Origin: Bacteroidetes bacterium UBA2364
GTDB lineage: Bacteria; Bacteroidota; Rhodothermia; Rhodothermales; UBA2364
Reading direction: 5' to 3'
DNA length: 64,000 bases
Assembly: GCA_002344075.1 (NCBI GenBank)
Contig: DDTM01000126.1
Coordinates: forward strand, 62,001 to 126,000
The notes under the pieces: model-generated
What the model was told of the DNA's origin: nothing
The model's database searches: none
The model's input: only the letters and a program-made list of their open reading frames with translations
Shown: positions 25,964 through 39,700 of the stretch, one piece after another
Position numbering within the stretch: the first letter of the stretch is position 1
Layout: the number at the start of each line of letters is the position of its first letter
Translations under genes and position numbers: made by a program

Positions 25964-26509
25964 ATGACCAAGCCATCTAAAAACAGTTTTCAAATAGCTA
26001 CATTGAAACTTATTCCATTTGTGGAGCAGGTTCATTTAGCAATACTAAAAGAATGGATCACGACTCAAGAAGAATTGGTTCGGTTTGCAGGTCCATGTGC
26101 TTTTTCCTTTCCCCTATCGGATGAAGCATGGAGACAATTCTTAGAAATAGATGCAAACAACCGTCTTAGCTACATGGCGACACATACCCAAACAGGGGAT
26201 CCACTCGGTTTTGCGCAAATAAAAACCATTAACTCACATACTAAACGCTTATGCCGTCTATTGATTGGAGCATCAGCTAATCGTGGACAGGGTTTAGGAA
26301 AGCAATTGGTATTGGCCCTACTTCGGATCTGTTTTGAAGACCCAAAGACGACGTGCGTGGATTTGAATGTCTATGACCACAATGTCCATGCTATTCGGTG
26401 CTATACCCAATGCGGCTTCAAAGAGGTTTTAGAAACCCAACCGAACCAGACGAGTACCATGCTTTGGAAGGCAATTCGGATGGTGCGGTCTCGCGAAAAT
26501 GGTGAATGA
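25964..26509 (+). CDS. GNAT-family N-acetyltransferase
   Basis: Cytosolic acetyltransferase of 181 residues. The acetyl-CoA-binding motif A is LLIGASANRGQGLGKQLV near residue 105, followed by VDLNVYDHNVHAIRCYTQCGFKEV, the usual motif B (key residues N-Y---N--A---Y---GF). The substrate cannot be told; the layout resembles acetyltransferases of the RimI/RimJ type. It starts 1 bp after the stop of the preceding secreted-protein gene, so it is probably read from the same transcript although the product is not secreted. Confidence 0.85.
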   Translation: MTKPSKNSFQIATLKLIPFVEQVHLAILKEWITTQEELVRFAGPCAFSFPLSDEAWRQFLEIDANNRLSYMATHTQTGDPLGFAQIKTINSHTKRLCRLLIGASANRGQGLGKQLVLALLRICFEDPKTTCVDLNVYDHNVHAIRCYTQCGFKEVLETQPNQTSTMLWKAIRMVRSRENGE

Positions 26510-26578
26510 CCTTTTACCGACACCTTGGCACGCTCTTCTTATGGTTCACCACTGCCCACAGCAGTTGACTAATTTTAT

Positions 26579-27682
26579 TTAGGACTTATGCATTTTAGTC
26601 AAAAGTAGCAATCTGTGCTTAATTTGTGTTCAAAAATGCTATGATGTCTCGTTCTGATTATTGTCAGTTTTTAGTGAGTAGTGTCAAGAATTACAGGCTC
26701 ACTTACCGCTGATTCACAGCGGTTTTTGGAGATCATTCTCCTGAATTCAGCCATGACCAAGCGCATCGCTTACTCAAAAATAACAAGTATCCGCCTCGAT
26801 TGGTTTGGGAAAAAGTTGAATCTCAATTAGTCTTGTCTCCGAATGGCATTATCGTCTTTGATGATACCATACTTGACAAAAATTATTCTCGATCTATCGA
26901 AATGGTACGCCGATAATTTAGTGGCAATGCCAAACGGGTTATTCGAGGAATTGGGGTCGTAACTTGTGTTTACGTCAATCCAGAAACAGAACAATTTTGG
27001 ATTATAGATTATCGCATTTTTTCGCCTGAGACCGATGGACGAACCAAACTTGATCATGCCGAAGAAATGTTGCAAAATGCACATTTGGCCAAAGAACTTA
27101 CCTTTAAAACGGTTTTAATGGACACGTGGTATGCCACCGTGTCGTTATTGAAGCAAATTGAAGGGTATGGTAAAACGTATTACTGTCCTGTAAAAGAGAA
27201 TCGTTTGGTCAGTTATCTTGATGCTGAAACAGGAAAACCAACGCCTTACCAACAGGTTTCGACCTTGACTTGGTCTGAGGAAGAATTAACAATGGGGCGT
27301 AAAGTCCACCTTCGTGGGATGACGAAAGGGCATACGGTAACTGTATTTCGTCTTGTGGTTTCTACCAACCGCACCGATTACGTCATCACCAATGACGGTT
27401 CTACTCCGAACATCGAAGAAACAAAACAGGTTTGTGGACTTCGTTGGAAGATAGAGCAGTTTCATCGTGAGCTTAAACAATTATCGGGTTTAGCATCATG
27501 CCAATGCCGAAAAGAACGTATTCAACGCAACCATATTGCTTGTACCATACTGGTTTGGGTACGCCTGAAAGAGATTGCAGAGCAAACGAAAAGGACGATC
27601 TATCAAGTAAAATGGGGGTAATTAGCTCAATATATGAAACAACAACTTAAAAACCCCTTAGTCAAATTTGCGTAAGTCCTAA
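26579..27682 (+). mobile_element. Decayed insertion sequence (IS4/IS701-like DDE transposase)
   Basis: About 1.1 kb bounded by imperfect terminal inverted repeats: TTAGGACTTA is identical at both ends (26579-26588 and, inverted, 27673-27682) and the match continues as YGCA. The interior is one transposase gene with three in-frame stops. No convincing target-site duplication is visible. Outside both ends lie ccttttacc (26512-26520) and ggtaaaagg (27684-27692), an inverted pair that may be chance or the arms of an interrupted hairpin. Confidence 0.8.
26641..27675 (+). pseudogene. Transposase pseudogene with three in-frame stops
   Basis: One frame can be read from ATG 26641 to TAA 27673-27675 (344 codons), a normal length for this transposase type. 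Stops interrupt it at TGA 26710-26712, TAA 26914-26916 (in VRR*FSGNAKRVIRGIG, where relatives have RRQYSGN) and TAA 27619-27621 (KWG*LAQYMKQQLKN). Family residues remain: the first catalytic aspartates in IIVFDDTILDK, TVLMDTWYAT in the form VLMDTWYATVS, YYCPVKENR, and the glutamate in RWKIEQFHRELKQL. The final stop lies within the right terminal repeat. The enzyme cannot be made as such. The longest intact piece runs from 26917 to 27618. Confidence 0.85.
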
Positions 27683-27703
27683 TGGTAAAAGGACGTAATA
27701 AAA

Positions 27704-27733
27704 AAGCCCCCACTTCATAGAGAAAGGGGGCTT
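27704..27733 (-). terminator. Terminator of the giant gene
   Basis: Perfect 8-bp stem (aagccccc 27704-27711, gggggctt 27726-27733) followed on the - strand by a T-run. It lies 24 bases beyond the stop of the giant gene. Confidence 0.88.
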
Positions 27734-27757
27734 AATTGTTCCTATAATTGCGGTAGT

Positions 27758-30700
27758 TTATTTAAGCAGGATCATTTTCTTTGTAACGGTTTTACCACCA
27801 GCGGAGACAGAGTAGAAATACGTTCCATTCGGCAAGTTAGACGCATCAAAACGTACTTCGTAGTTACCCACTTCACGAACTTCATTCAACAGGACAGCAA
27901 TACGACGTCCCAATACATCGTACACAGCCAGTGTCACTTTTCCGGGCTGAGGCAAACTAAACCGGATATTAGTGGACGGGTTGAACGGGTTGGGATAGTT
28001 TTGTTCCAATACCAGATTTTCGGGCAGTGTTTGCTCGGACTCAATCGGTACGTAGGATTCCGTGACCAACCGTACCCGCCGCACTTCCAGATCGAAAGGT
28101 TGTGCATAAGGCTGATCGTTCCGGACATAGAATCCGAGTAGTTCTAGGTCGTTCAACGAAAGAGTTCCTCCACCCAAGCGGCCGAATTGATTGAGTGGAA
28201 TTTTGTATCTTTGCAAAGATGAAGTAAGGTTTACTGTTTTCCGGAACTGATCCCAGTTGGTCACCGATGACTTTATCAGTTGTACTTCGACAGGTTGATT
28301 GCCACGGGCCTCAAACTCGATGTACTGATAGAGTCCACCGGAAAGGTCAGCAGGACGACGACCTGGCGCAACGTACCGGAATAGGCTCATCCAGGTACTT
28401 CCAGTTAACGTTCCGGCTACGCGGGCATTCCGTTCGAACGGGAAAATACCTACAGACGGGCGACCCGGCGAGTCGGATGTCACGGTAAAGGTGTTTATAG
28501 TAGCTGCACCGCTATTGTTGTTATACCCCCATGCGCCATCAGAGAAATACAATTGGTCACGGTCTGTAGTGGTATCGTTTGTCATCCTGAAGCGGACATC
28601 AAAATACAGCGAACCTAACGAGACCTGAACGGTATCGGTGGTAACCGTATCGAGTTGTCGAGTCCATGTACGGGTGGCGCTCCATGTCCCGCTTTCAGTA
28701 GTACGGGTTTCGGCCTGAATGGTCACATTACGAGCACCGCCATTGTTTTGAATTTCAAGGAGCATGGTTCCATTCCCCATAGCCCGCCCACTTCGGACAA
28801 AGACCTTTGGTGTTGCAGGCGTCGAGGAGACATCATTCAAGAACGTAAGGTTTCCTTGTGCTTGGAGTGTTTGCAATGTAGTCTGAACCAATCCAGCAGT
28901 GGCTGCTTTGTCCACACTCCAGAGTTGGAAATTCAATACATCGGATGCAGTGCCGGGTATTTGGTATTCGGCGAGCGTAAAGCGACTATCCACCGTAAAG
29001 CCACTGCCTGTGTTATAGGCCACAAAACTGATGGCATAATCCACCTTACCATCTGGCGCTGTCAGCTTTTGAAGAACAAACGGGCGCCCATTCACCAGAA
29101 TCGTCTCCACAGATTCTAGGACAGCACCTCCGAGGCGATCACAAACCGCCTTGGTGTGTTCGTATAGTGCCCTTTGCGATTGCATCACCAAAGCCGCAGC
29201 CAAACGACGGCCAGAGAGCATATAATCTACACCATATACTGCCTGGGCATTTGTCTGACCTATGATCCAAGATGGTGTTTGATCCAAGGCCTGTGCTCCA
29301 CTCGGCCCGATTTGGGGTAGTACCTGTTTAACAGGTGGGGTTGTTCCACTTAGACCGATGGTACTTGCCTCGGTAAAGCGAGTAACAGGCCCTTCTATTT
29401 TAGCCGAGATCATCGCAGAAACGGGCGCAGTGAGCATTTCTAAGCGCGTTTGCGCCCATGCATGGTTCAAGTCCATCGCTCGATCGCCATTTGATTCTAC
29501 CCCGCCATAAAGTGCCGAAGAAGATTGCTGTGGACTAATAACCAAGATTGCGCGGTTATTCGCCGGGTTAGTATCAGCACAACCAACATTGCAGACAATA
29601 TCCGCTATATTGGTATAACTTGTAGCGTTGGTTGCCACTGTTGCCCGAATACGCAAGGTCACCGCACCACCGTTACCCACACTACCAATTGACCATGCAC
29701 CGTTTGAGGTGACATATGTACCTTGGGAAGTACTGATCAATACGGGATTCACCAAACCACTTGGCAAGGTATTGGTCACCTGAACCCCATTTGCACCTGC
29801 CGGACCGAGGTTTCGTACCGTATAATTCAATTCCACATTCTCCCCATAGGATGCAATTGGATTGTTGGTGTAAGCCTCGATAGAAAGATCATAACGATCG
29901 GCGACCGAGACCACAGACTGCACCGCATTGTTCGCCAACGTGGTTTCCGGATGATCAGAGACCACCGAAGATACAACTGTAAAGTTCGTGCCATTAGAAA
30001 CGGTGGTCAACGTAGTAAGGGCTAGTTCAAAAGAGACACTTGCTCCTGTCGTAAATGTTGGTACAGAGAAACGAACCCGTCCACTTGTTCCGGAAGTTGG
30101 AGCATCCAACGACCAGCCATTCGGCAACAGGGTAGTGCTATTATACACCGTTTCCGGCGGTAGCTGAACCGTCAGCAAGGCATTTGCAGCAGTTTGTGGC
30201 CCGTTATTCACCGCTGTTACCGCAAGTTTAAGCGCTCCACCCGGTTGCGTGACTTGCGGCGTGACTACTTGTGAGATCGAAAGATCTGTTGGTGGCAAGT
30301 TCGTGACATTGATACTCACCATCGCAGTATTGTTAAATCCGTTTCCTTCCGTCTGATCCATTGTCACGATGTCCACCCGATTGGTAATGCGAAGCCCTGC
30401 TGCTCCGGACACCACTTTTGCGGTAATAAAGAGTGAATCCACCTTTGCGGCTTCGTGATTGCCCACCAACCAAATGCCATTATCCGGATTAAATTGGCCG
30501 TGTGTTACACGGTGCGACAAATATTGTAAACCCTCCGGCAGGTTGTCTTGAACCTGCACACCCGTTGCATTAACGAGGCTTTCATTTCGTAGAACGATGG
30601 TATAGGTCACATTCTGACCAACCGAAGGTGCGGATTTATCAACCCTCTTACTCACACTTAAGTCCACCGGACGTTCGAGTGCGTTCACCGTTACGGTAGC

Positions 30701-33700
30701 GGCATTATTAGATGGAACGGGATCGGGTTGATCACTAGCACTCACGGTTGCGGTATTTTGATTAGATCCTCGCATCATGACACGGGTAGTCATCTGCATT
30801 TGCACCGTTTGCCCTAATGCCAGGGATCCAATTTTCCATTTATTATTGCCCCATGTACCAACCGAAGGAGAAACCACGACCAATTCAAGACCCATCGGAA
30901 GCAAGTCTGTAACTTCTACATTGGTTGCAGCATCTGGGCCATTATTGGTAACGGTAACCACAAAAGTGACATTTGAACCCACTTCTGGACGAATATTGTC
31001 AGCGGTTTTATTCACCGCAATATCTGCCGCATTCGCTACACTAACGGACACATCCGATTCATTGTTTGCATTGATCGGATCGGATTGATCGGATTGGATC
31101 TTGACCGCTGTATTCTTCAGTGCGCCCGGAGCTGTCACTTTTGTCACCACCTTCAATTCGGCGGTTTCATCCACGGCTAATGCTGAGATTTGCCAGATTT
31201 GGCCATTTAGATAACCCTTAGACGTGGTAGCAGAAACAAACGTGAGACCCGGTGGCAATGTTTCGAGGATACTCACATTGGTCGCTGGATCGGGCCCCAA
31301 GTTTTTCGCCGATATAGTGAATTCCACTGTACTACCAACAGTTGGACGCAGGTTGTTCACAACTTTTTTCACCACAATATCCGCCACACCCGGTCCTTTT
31401 TCGGCATTTAACTGAACGATTGCCGAGTTATTCGAGCGGTTTGGATCCGGTTCATTGGCTGCAGCAATTTGTGCAATGTTAATAATCGGCCCGACAGATC
31501 CCACTTTTGCCCTGATCTGCAAGGTGGCACTTGCTCCTTTGTTAAGAGCACCCACCGTCCATTGACCTGTTGTCCCGTCATATTGTCCAGAGGCCGCATT
31601 ATGGTCCACATATCGAAGTCCACTTGGCAGCAAGTCATTCACCGTCACACCCGAAGCATGATCTGGCCCATTGTTGGAGACGATGAGCGTAAAAGTAACG
31701 GTATCATCGGTAGTTGGAGCCGAATTGTTCACCGATTTATACATAACCAAATCAGCGGACTTGGCTTGCGGATCTCCACTAATGGTCACACTGGAACGGT
31801 TGTTCGTTGTCACTGGATCGGCTGGTGAACTATTACTAATGAAGGCAGTATTGGTAATATTACCAGTTTGTAAGACTTCGGTCGCAATTTGCAGGATAGC
31901 GGTTTCGCCAACAGCTACCGTTCCTACACTCCAGATACCATTTTCGAACGTGCCTTTACTGGGCGAGACCACAACTTGCCTTAAGCCTGCCGGAAGTAGA
32001 TCCGTTACGGCCACATCTGTTGCATGTTTAGGCCCAGCATTGGTTACCTGTACTTTATAAATAATGCGGTCGCCCACTTTTGGCAAGAGGTTGTCAACGG
32101 TTTTCACCACGGAAAGATCAGCTGCCGCACCGGAATTCAAGGTTGCGCTGGAGGTATTATTGGCTGCAACCGGATCCGCCTGATCTGCGGCAGTAATCGT
32201 GGCAGTATTGGTGATTGTACCGTTTGCAGTGATTTCTGCATCTATTTTCAGCAATACCGTTTCGCCAACGGCCACCGTACCCACATTCCATACCCCATTT
32301 ACAAAAGTTCCACGAGTTGCAGATGCCACGCGAAGTGTCAGGCCATTAGGCAAAGTATCGGTTAGTTTTACTCCTGTGGCTACATCTGGTCCGGCATTAG
32401 AAAGCGCAATCGTGAACGCGGCGGTTTCTCCCAGTCCTTTTGAGAGGTTATCTACCGTTTTTGAAACCGAAAGATCGGCCTGAGCGCCAGCAGCATTGAT
32501 CGTTGCTGTAGAGGTATTATTGACCACAACCGGATCCGGTAACGAAGCTCCGGTAATGGTTGCAGTATTGGAAATAGCCCCTGAACTACGCACTCGTGCC
32601 GCAATCTGAAGCGCCACTTGCTGTCCTAATCCGAGCGTAGCAATGCTCCACGTGTCTCCGGCAAAATTCCCTTGGCTGGCACTGGCCGAGACAAATTCTA
32701 AGCCGGATGGCAATACATCTTTTACTGTGATGTTATCCGCACGATTAGGGCCGTTGTTGCTCACATTAAGCGTAAAAGTGATTACTTCGTTTGCCGATGG
32801 ATTTAGTTTATTAACCGTTTTGGTGATCGCCAAGTCCGCGCCAAGTGCAGCATTTACTACAACGAATGCGGTATTATTTGCGGTTATAGGATCAAATTCA
32901 TTGGCGGCACTGATGGTGGCGGTATTGCGAATAAACCCGCTATTATTCACTTTTGCGGTAAGGGTGAGCGATTGGCTTGCACCAACAGCCAATGAAGGCA
33001 CACTCCAACGAGCACCATTAAAGGAACCCCCTGTCACGGTTGCATCTACAAATGTGAGGTCGGCAGGCAATAGATCATCCACAATAATACCAGAGGCACT
33101 ACGTGGGCCATTATTCGTCAGCGTAATAGTAAAGACGACATTTCCACCAATGCTCGGTGTAGCAGTATTCGCAGATTTCGTCAAGGCCAAGTCTGCACCA
33201 ATCGGTGAATTAACTGTAGCAGACGAGGTATTATTGGCCGAGATTGGATCAAATACGTCGCTGGCCGAGATGGACGCCGTATTTACGATAGCTCCTGATG
33301 CCCGGACTTGTGCGGCGATGGTCAAGATTACTTTTTCGCCCTTGGCCACTGTTCCGATGTTCCAAACACCATTGGTAAAGGCCCCTCGTGCGGGCGAGGT
33401 CGTCACCAAATCCAAGCCGCTTGGCAAGAGGTCGGTTACGGCTACACCACCTGCATTATCCGGTCCATTATTCGTGACTTCTACCGTATAAGTAATGGTT
33501 TCGTTTGGTGTCGGATTGAGTTTGCTTACGGTTTTCTGGATGGCCAAATCTGCCGCTTTTGCTGCATTGATCGAGGCCGTCGCTTCGTTATTCGCCAAGA
33601 TCGGATCAAAAATATCGCTGGCAGAAACGAAGGCTGTATTGTTCAGGAAGCCCGTCCGGGTTACTTCGGTCGTAATTTGAAGCGTCGCACTTGCGCCTAA

Positions 33701-36700
33701 TGGCAAGGAAGCAAAGCTCCAATTACGCGAGTCGAACGTTCCGGCTGATGGCACGGCAGAGACATACCGTAATCCTTCCGGCAGAAGGTCTGTTATGCGG
33801 ATATTGGTTGCTGTATCAGGGCCATTGTTGGTAACCCGAACGGTAAAGACTACGTTGCTACCGACAGTAGGCGTGGTATTATCTACCGACTTGGTGACGG
33901 CGAGGTCTGCCGCTTTGGTGGCATTGATGGTGATATTCGCCGCATTATTGCCCGGATTCACATCCCTTTCTCCGATATTTGCGACTGTTGCGAGGTTTAC
34001 AATCTGGCCAGAAACATTCACGCGGGCAGTAAGATGTAACGTAGCAGATTGTCCTACGGCCAAGCGTCCGACCTGCCATGCACTGCCAGAGAAGGTTCCG
34101 GCGCTGGTAGAAGCCGCTACAAACGTCAGGCTCGAAGGCAATACATCCTGAACCGTTACCGAGGAAGCCACATCGGGGCCATCGTTTGTGACGATCACTT
34201 GGAATGTCACCTCGTTGCCCACTTGTGGGCGGAGCGTATCCGCCGTTTTAATGATTCGAACATCTGCTACCGGGGCCGTCGTCACCGCTGCACTTGCACG
34301 GTTATTGGCGCTAACCGGATCAAACTGGTCGGCGTGCAATACCTGCACTCGGTTGGTGAGCAAGCCCGTTCTCGTAACTGTAGCTTCTACCTCGATGCTC
34401 GCCGTACTTCCGGGATCGAGCGAAGGCACAATCCAATCTGTTCCATCGAACGATCCGACGGTGGGAGTCACCTTTTCCACACGTAGCCCAGCAGCAACGG
34501 CTTCTTCTATGCGAATATTTGTTGCAGTGTTTGGGCCATTATTGCTTAGGGATACGATAAATTTAACCTTCTGACCGATACCAGCTTGGGGCAGATCCAC
34601 TTCTTTTCGCAAGGCAAGGTCTGCTGCTTCCGGTGCATTCAGCACGACCGTTGCACGGTCATCTTCGTTTGCGCCATTGCCCGGCGTAGAGTCGGGATCG
34701 GCAGGTGACGCCGAAGAAACCTCCGCCGTATTCGTAATCGTTCCTGGAACCAGTACGCGGGTGGTCATTTGCAAGATTGCGGATTCTCCCGATTGCAAAG
34801 TCCCAACATTCCACACACCTGCCACATATGCCCCCCGGCTTGCCGACGAAGACGACAAACTGAGTGAGGCGGGTAACGGATCTGCTACACGCACATTGGT
34901 CGCGGCATTGGGGCCATCGTTGTGTATGGAAACCGTAAACACGACATCATCGCCAAGGTTTGGCCGTAGATTCGAGGCGGTTTTTGTGAGGCTCAAATCG
35001 GCGTAGGCACTGCCATTGATCGTTGCAGCCGAGCTATTGTTGCCCGCAAAAGGATCGGGCTGATCGGCGGCTATGGTTGCTGTATTGGTAATTTGGCCTA
35101 TTGCATCTACCCGTACCGTAATCTGGAGCCGCTGAACGGCATTCGGAGCCATTGTACCGATATTCCAAACACTTGTTGAGGGGTTCCACACATTCGCTGG
35201 CGTGCTTCCCACCACCGTTAATCCTGCCGGAATTACATCTGTCACCTTCACATTGGTGGCCGTATTGGGGCCATAGTTCCGCACATTCAACGTAAAGGTA
35301 ATCTCGTCTCCAAGTGTCGGCGTTACGTCATTGACCGTTTTCACGACTTCCATGTCCACCGTATTATCGGCGTTTAGCGTCACGGCAGATGAGTTATTGG
35401 AAGCCACAGGATCAGTTGGCGTACCTGCGGTAATGGTGGCCGTATTCGTAATAGGCCCAGCAGTATTGACTCGTGTGGCAATTTGGAGTGTTCGGGTTTG
35501 TCCTACGGGAACTGCGCCAATGTTCCACTCCCCTGTTGCTGTATCATATTCTGCGGCTGGTGCTGCCGAAACAAAGCTTAATCCGGCAGGCAAGACATCC
35601 GAGACCTTCACGCCTGCCGACGCAACGGGGCCATTATTGCGAAGAGTAAGGGTAAACGTTACCACATCGCCTACTTTTGGCGCGAGGGTATTTGCCGTTT
35701 TCTTCAATTCGAGGTCTGCATTAGATGCCGCATTCAAGGTGGCGGTCGAGGTGTTGTTGACCGCAATTGGATCCTGCTCGGTGGCCGAGACGGTGGCAAG
35801 GTTCACAATGGTTCCTTTGTTCAAGACTGTTGTCGTCATGCTCAACGTTGCCGATTGGCCTACGGGTAAAGTTCCCACGGCCCATGTTCCGGCATTGTAT
35901 GCACCTTGTGTGGCATTCGCCTGATCGAGACGAAGACCCGCCGGTAAAACATCCGCAACCGAAACAGCCGTCGCGGTATTCGGGCCATAGTTAGTGACTT
36001 TTACAGAGAACGTTACCCGATCTCCTTCGTTGGGTACGGCATTGTCTGTCGTTTTCACAACAGCCACATCTGCCGCCTGGAAAGCATTTACGCTCGCAAC
36101 AGATGTGTTATTCACCAGAACCGGGTCTGGCTCGGTGGCGGATACAATAGCCGTATTGGTGATTTGTCCAGTTGCTGTTACCGTTGCGGCAATCGTGAGC
36201 GTGGTGCTTTGTCCTACCGGAAGCGTTCCGATATTCCACACACCAGCAGCATAGGTTCCTTGCCCTGCATTGGCTTGATAGAGCGACATGCCGGATGGGA
36301 TGGGGTCCGCCACGCTTACATTGGTGGCCGTATTAGGTCCATTGTTCTTTACAGTTACGGTAAAGGCCACGCGGTCTCCCACTTTCGGGTCGAGTTTATC
36401 CACACTTTTGGTAACCGTCACATCAGCGGCTTGTGTGGCATTGATGGTTGCCGCAGACGTGTTGTTATTCAAGACCGGATCCAGCTCAGTAGCCGAGATC
36501 GTTGCCGTATTGGTAGTTTCACCTGTACTTGTGACACGCGCTGCAATTTGCAAGACCACTGATTGTCCCACTGGAAGCGCTCCGATATTCCACGTGCCAC
36601 CTCCATAGGTTCCGGCAGTGGTATTCGCCTGTACCAATGTCACACCCGCAGGAATAACATCGGCCACTGTGACTGCCGAGGCCGCATTCGGACCAAAGTT

Positions 36701-39700
36701 CTGCGCTGTCACCGTAAAGTTAACGATATCCCCTACTTTTGGAACGAGGTTGTCCACTTGTTTGCGAACAGCCACATCCGCAGCTTGTGAGGCATTCAGG
36801 GCAGCACTGCTTTCGTTATTCACCATAATCGGGTCCGGCTCCGATGCCGATACAACCGCATTATTCATGAGCATACCCGTTGTATTCACCGTCACGGCCA
36901 ATTGCAAGAGCACAATTTGCCCACTTGGTAAGGTTCCGATATTCCATGTGCCCGTAGCTGGATTAAAGGTTCCTTGTGTGGCGCTGGCCTTAATAAGACT
37001 AGTTCCTGTTGGGATCGGATTGCTCACGTTTACCCCGGAGGCATGGTTCGGACCAAAGTTTTGAACTGTTACCGAGAATGTTACGACATCCCCCACCTTG
37101 GGCGCAAGGTTGTTGGCGGTAGCCGCCACCCGGAGGTCTGCTGCTGTACTCACATTGACCGCTGAGGAGGACGTATTATTAGCCAACTCTGGATCGAACT
37201 GTGTGGCAGAAACGATCGCCGTATTCGTGAATCGTCCGTCTTGCTCCACCCGCATCGTCATTTCTAAGACCACACTTTGGCCAACGGGTAGGTTACCAAT
37301 GTTCCACTCGCCTGCGGCATAGGTTCCTTGACTGGTATTGGATTGCAAGAGTGTCATGCCTGTCGGAACCACGTCATCCACCTTTACATTCGTAGCTGGG
37401 TTCGGGCCGTAGTTCGTCACCTTCACACGGAAAGTTACGCTTTCGGCAGTACGAACGGCAAGGCGATCCACCGTTTTTTCGACCGCCACATCTGCCGCCT
37501 GCGAGGCATTAATGGTGGCAGATGATTCATTATTCGCGGTTTGTGGATCCAATTCCGTGGCGGTTACAGTCGCCGTATTCGTCATGCGTCCGGTATTATT
37601 TATCCGAACCGTCAAGTTCATCGTCACAGCCTGACCAACGGGTAAGGTTCCGATCGTCCATTTGCCAGTGGCCGTATCATAAGCGCCTTGTGTGGTATTG
37701 TGTTGTACCAACGATATACCTGCTGGCAAAAGATCGGTTACGGAAACAGTCGTCGCAGGATTCGGGCCGTAATTCCGAACGGTTACGGTATAGTTCACGA
37801 GATCGCCTGTTTTCGGCGCATACACGTCTGCCGTTTTGGTAATCGCCACATCTGCGGCTTTCGAGGCATTCACCCAAGCCACCGATGTATTATTCGCTAT
37901 TTGCGGATCACGTTCGGTGGCACTTACAACGGCGGTATTTTGGATAGCACCTGTGGTTCCCACTCGAACGGTAATGTTCAAGAGTGCCGATTGACCGACC
38001 TCCATTGTTCCGATTGTCCAGACATTTGCATTAAATGCACCTTGCGTGGCCGAAGCCTGCACCAATGTCACACCCGCTGGCACATTATCTGCTACTGAGA
38101 CATTGGTGGCCGTATTTGGGCCATAGTTACGAACCAAAACGGTATAGGTAATCAGGTCGCCTTCTTTTGGTGCAAGATTATCCACCGTTTTTTGGACAGC
38201 CATGTCGGCAGCACGACTGGCATTGAGCGTAGCAACCGAAACATTATTAGCGGCCTGCGGATCAGGCTCGGTGGCCGAGGCATTCGCGGTATTGGTTATC
38301 GCCCCTTCGTTATCCACCCGAACCGTCATTTGCAAAGTAGCCGATTGGCCAACAGGCAATGCGCCCACCGTCCAGTTCCCACCTGTGTATGCCCCTTGTG
38401 TTGCCGCACTTTGCACCAACGTCAGGCCGGCAGGAACAGCATCTACCACCACTACATTGGTTGCGGGATTCGGGCCATGATTGGTGACGGTCACATTAAA
38501 CGTTACCAAATCCGAAACCTTCGGCGCAAGATTGGAAACCGTTTTCCGCACGGCAATATCTGCCGCACGGCTGGCATTGAGCGTAGCCGTAGAGGTATTG
38601 TTTGCAGGAACCGGATCGGTCTCGGTCGCACTCACAACCGCAGTATTCGGGATGACACCCGTATTATTCACCCGTACTACCATCTGCATGATGGCACCCT
38701 GACCGACGGCGATGCTACCAATCGTCCACGTTCCTGTAGCATAAGTTCCTTGTGTAGCCGAAGCCTGCACCAACGTCGTTCCAGCTGGCACATTATCGGC
38801 CACAGAAACATTGGTCGCCGGATTTGGACCGTAGTTTCGAATCACTACCGAGTATGTTACCAGGTCGTCGGTTTTAGGTGCGAGGTTGTCTGCCGTTTTC
38901 ACCACCACCACATCGGCTGCACGGGTCGCATTGACCGTTGCCGCCGATATATTATTGGCTATTTGTGGATCAGGCTCGGTAGCGGTAATCGTGGCCGTAT
39001 TGACAATGGCCCCGGTATTATCCACCCGCGCCGCAATGGTCATCACCACCGATTGCCCAGCGGCTACCGATCCGATACTCCACGCACCTGTTCCCGCTAC
39101 ATACGTTCCTTGCGATGGGCTGGCCTGCACCAACGATAGGCCCGCCGGAAGGGCATCCGTTACGACGACACTGGTGGCATTGTTCGGACCATGATTTTGT
39201 GCTGTAATCGTGAAATAGACCACATCGCCGGCTTTGGGATCCACTTTATCCACCGTTTTCAGGACGGCCATATCTGCCGCTTGCGAGGCATTAACGGAGG
39301 CCGAAGAAGTATTATTAGACGGAACAGGATCGCTTTCTAGTGCCGTGATGGTGGCCGTATTGGTGATTATACCTGTTTGCTCCACTCGTGCAGCGATATT
39401 CATGACCACCGATTGTCCCGCAGCGAGTGGCCCAATGGTCCATTTGCCATTGGCTGGCGTATAGGTTCCGACCGATGTATTGGCCTGCACCAACGTGAGG
39501 CCAGACGGAACCACATCCGTTACCTGCACACCAGAAGCAGCATTGGGGCCATAGTTTGTAGCGACCACCGTAAAGTTGACCACATCGCCCGTCTTGGGTG
39601 CCAACTGATCTACGGTTTTTCGGACAGCTACATCGGCGGTTTGCGAGGCATTCACGGTAGCCGAGGACGTATTATTAGCGGGAATCGGATCGGTCTCGGT

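Noticed and set aside
26570..27690. Target-site duplication of the insertion sequence.
   Set aside because: The bases outside the terminal repeats (attt and atgg) do not match; either lost or the exact ends differ.
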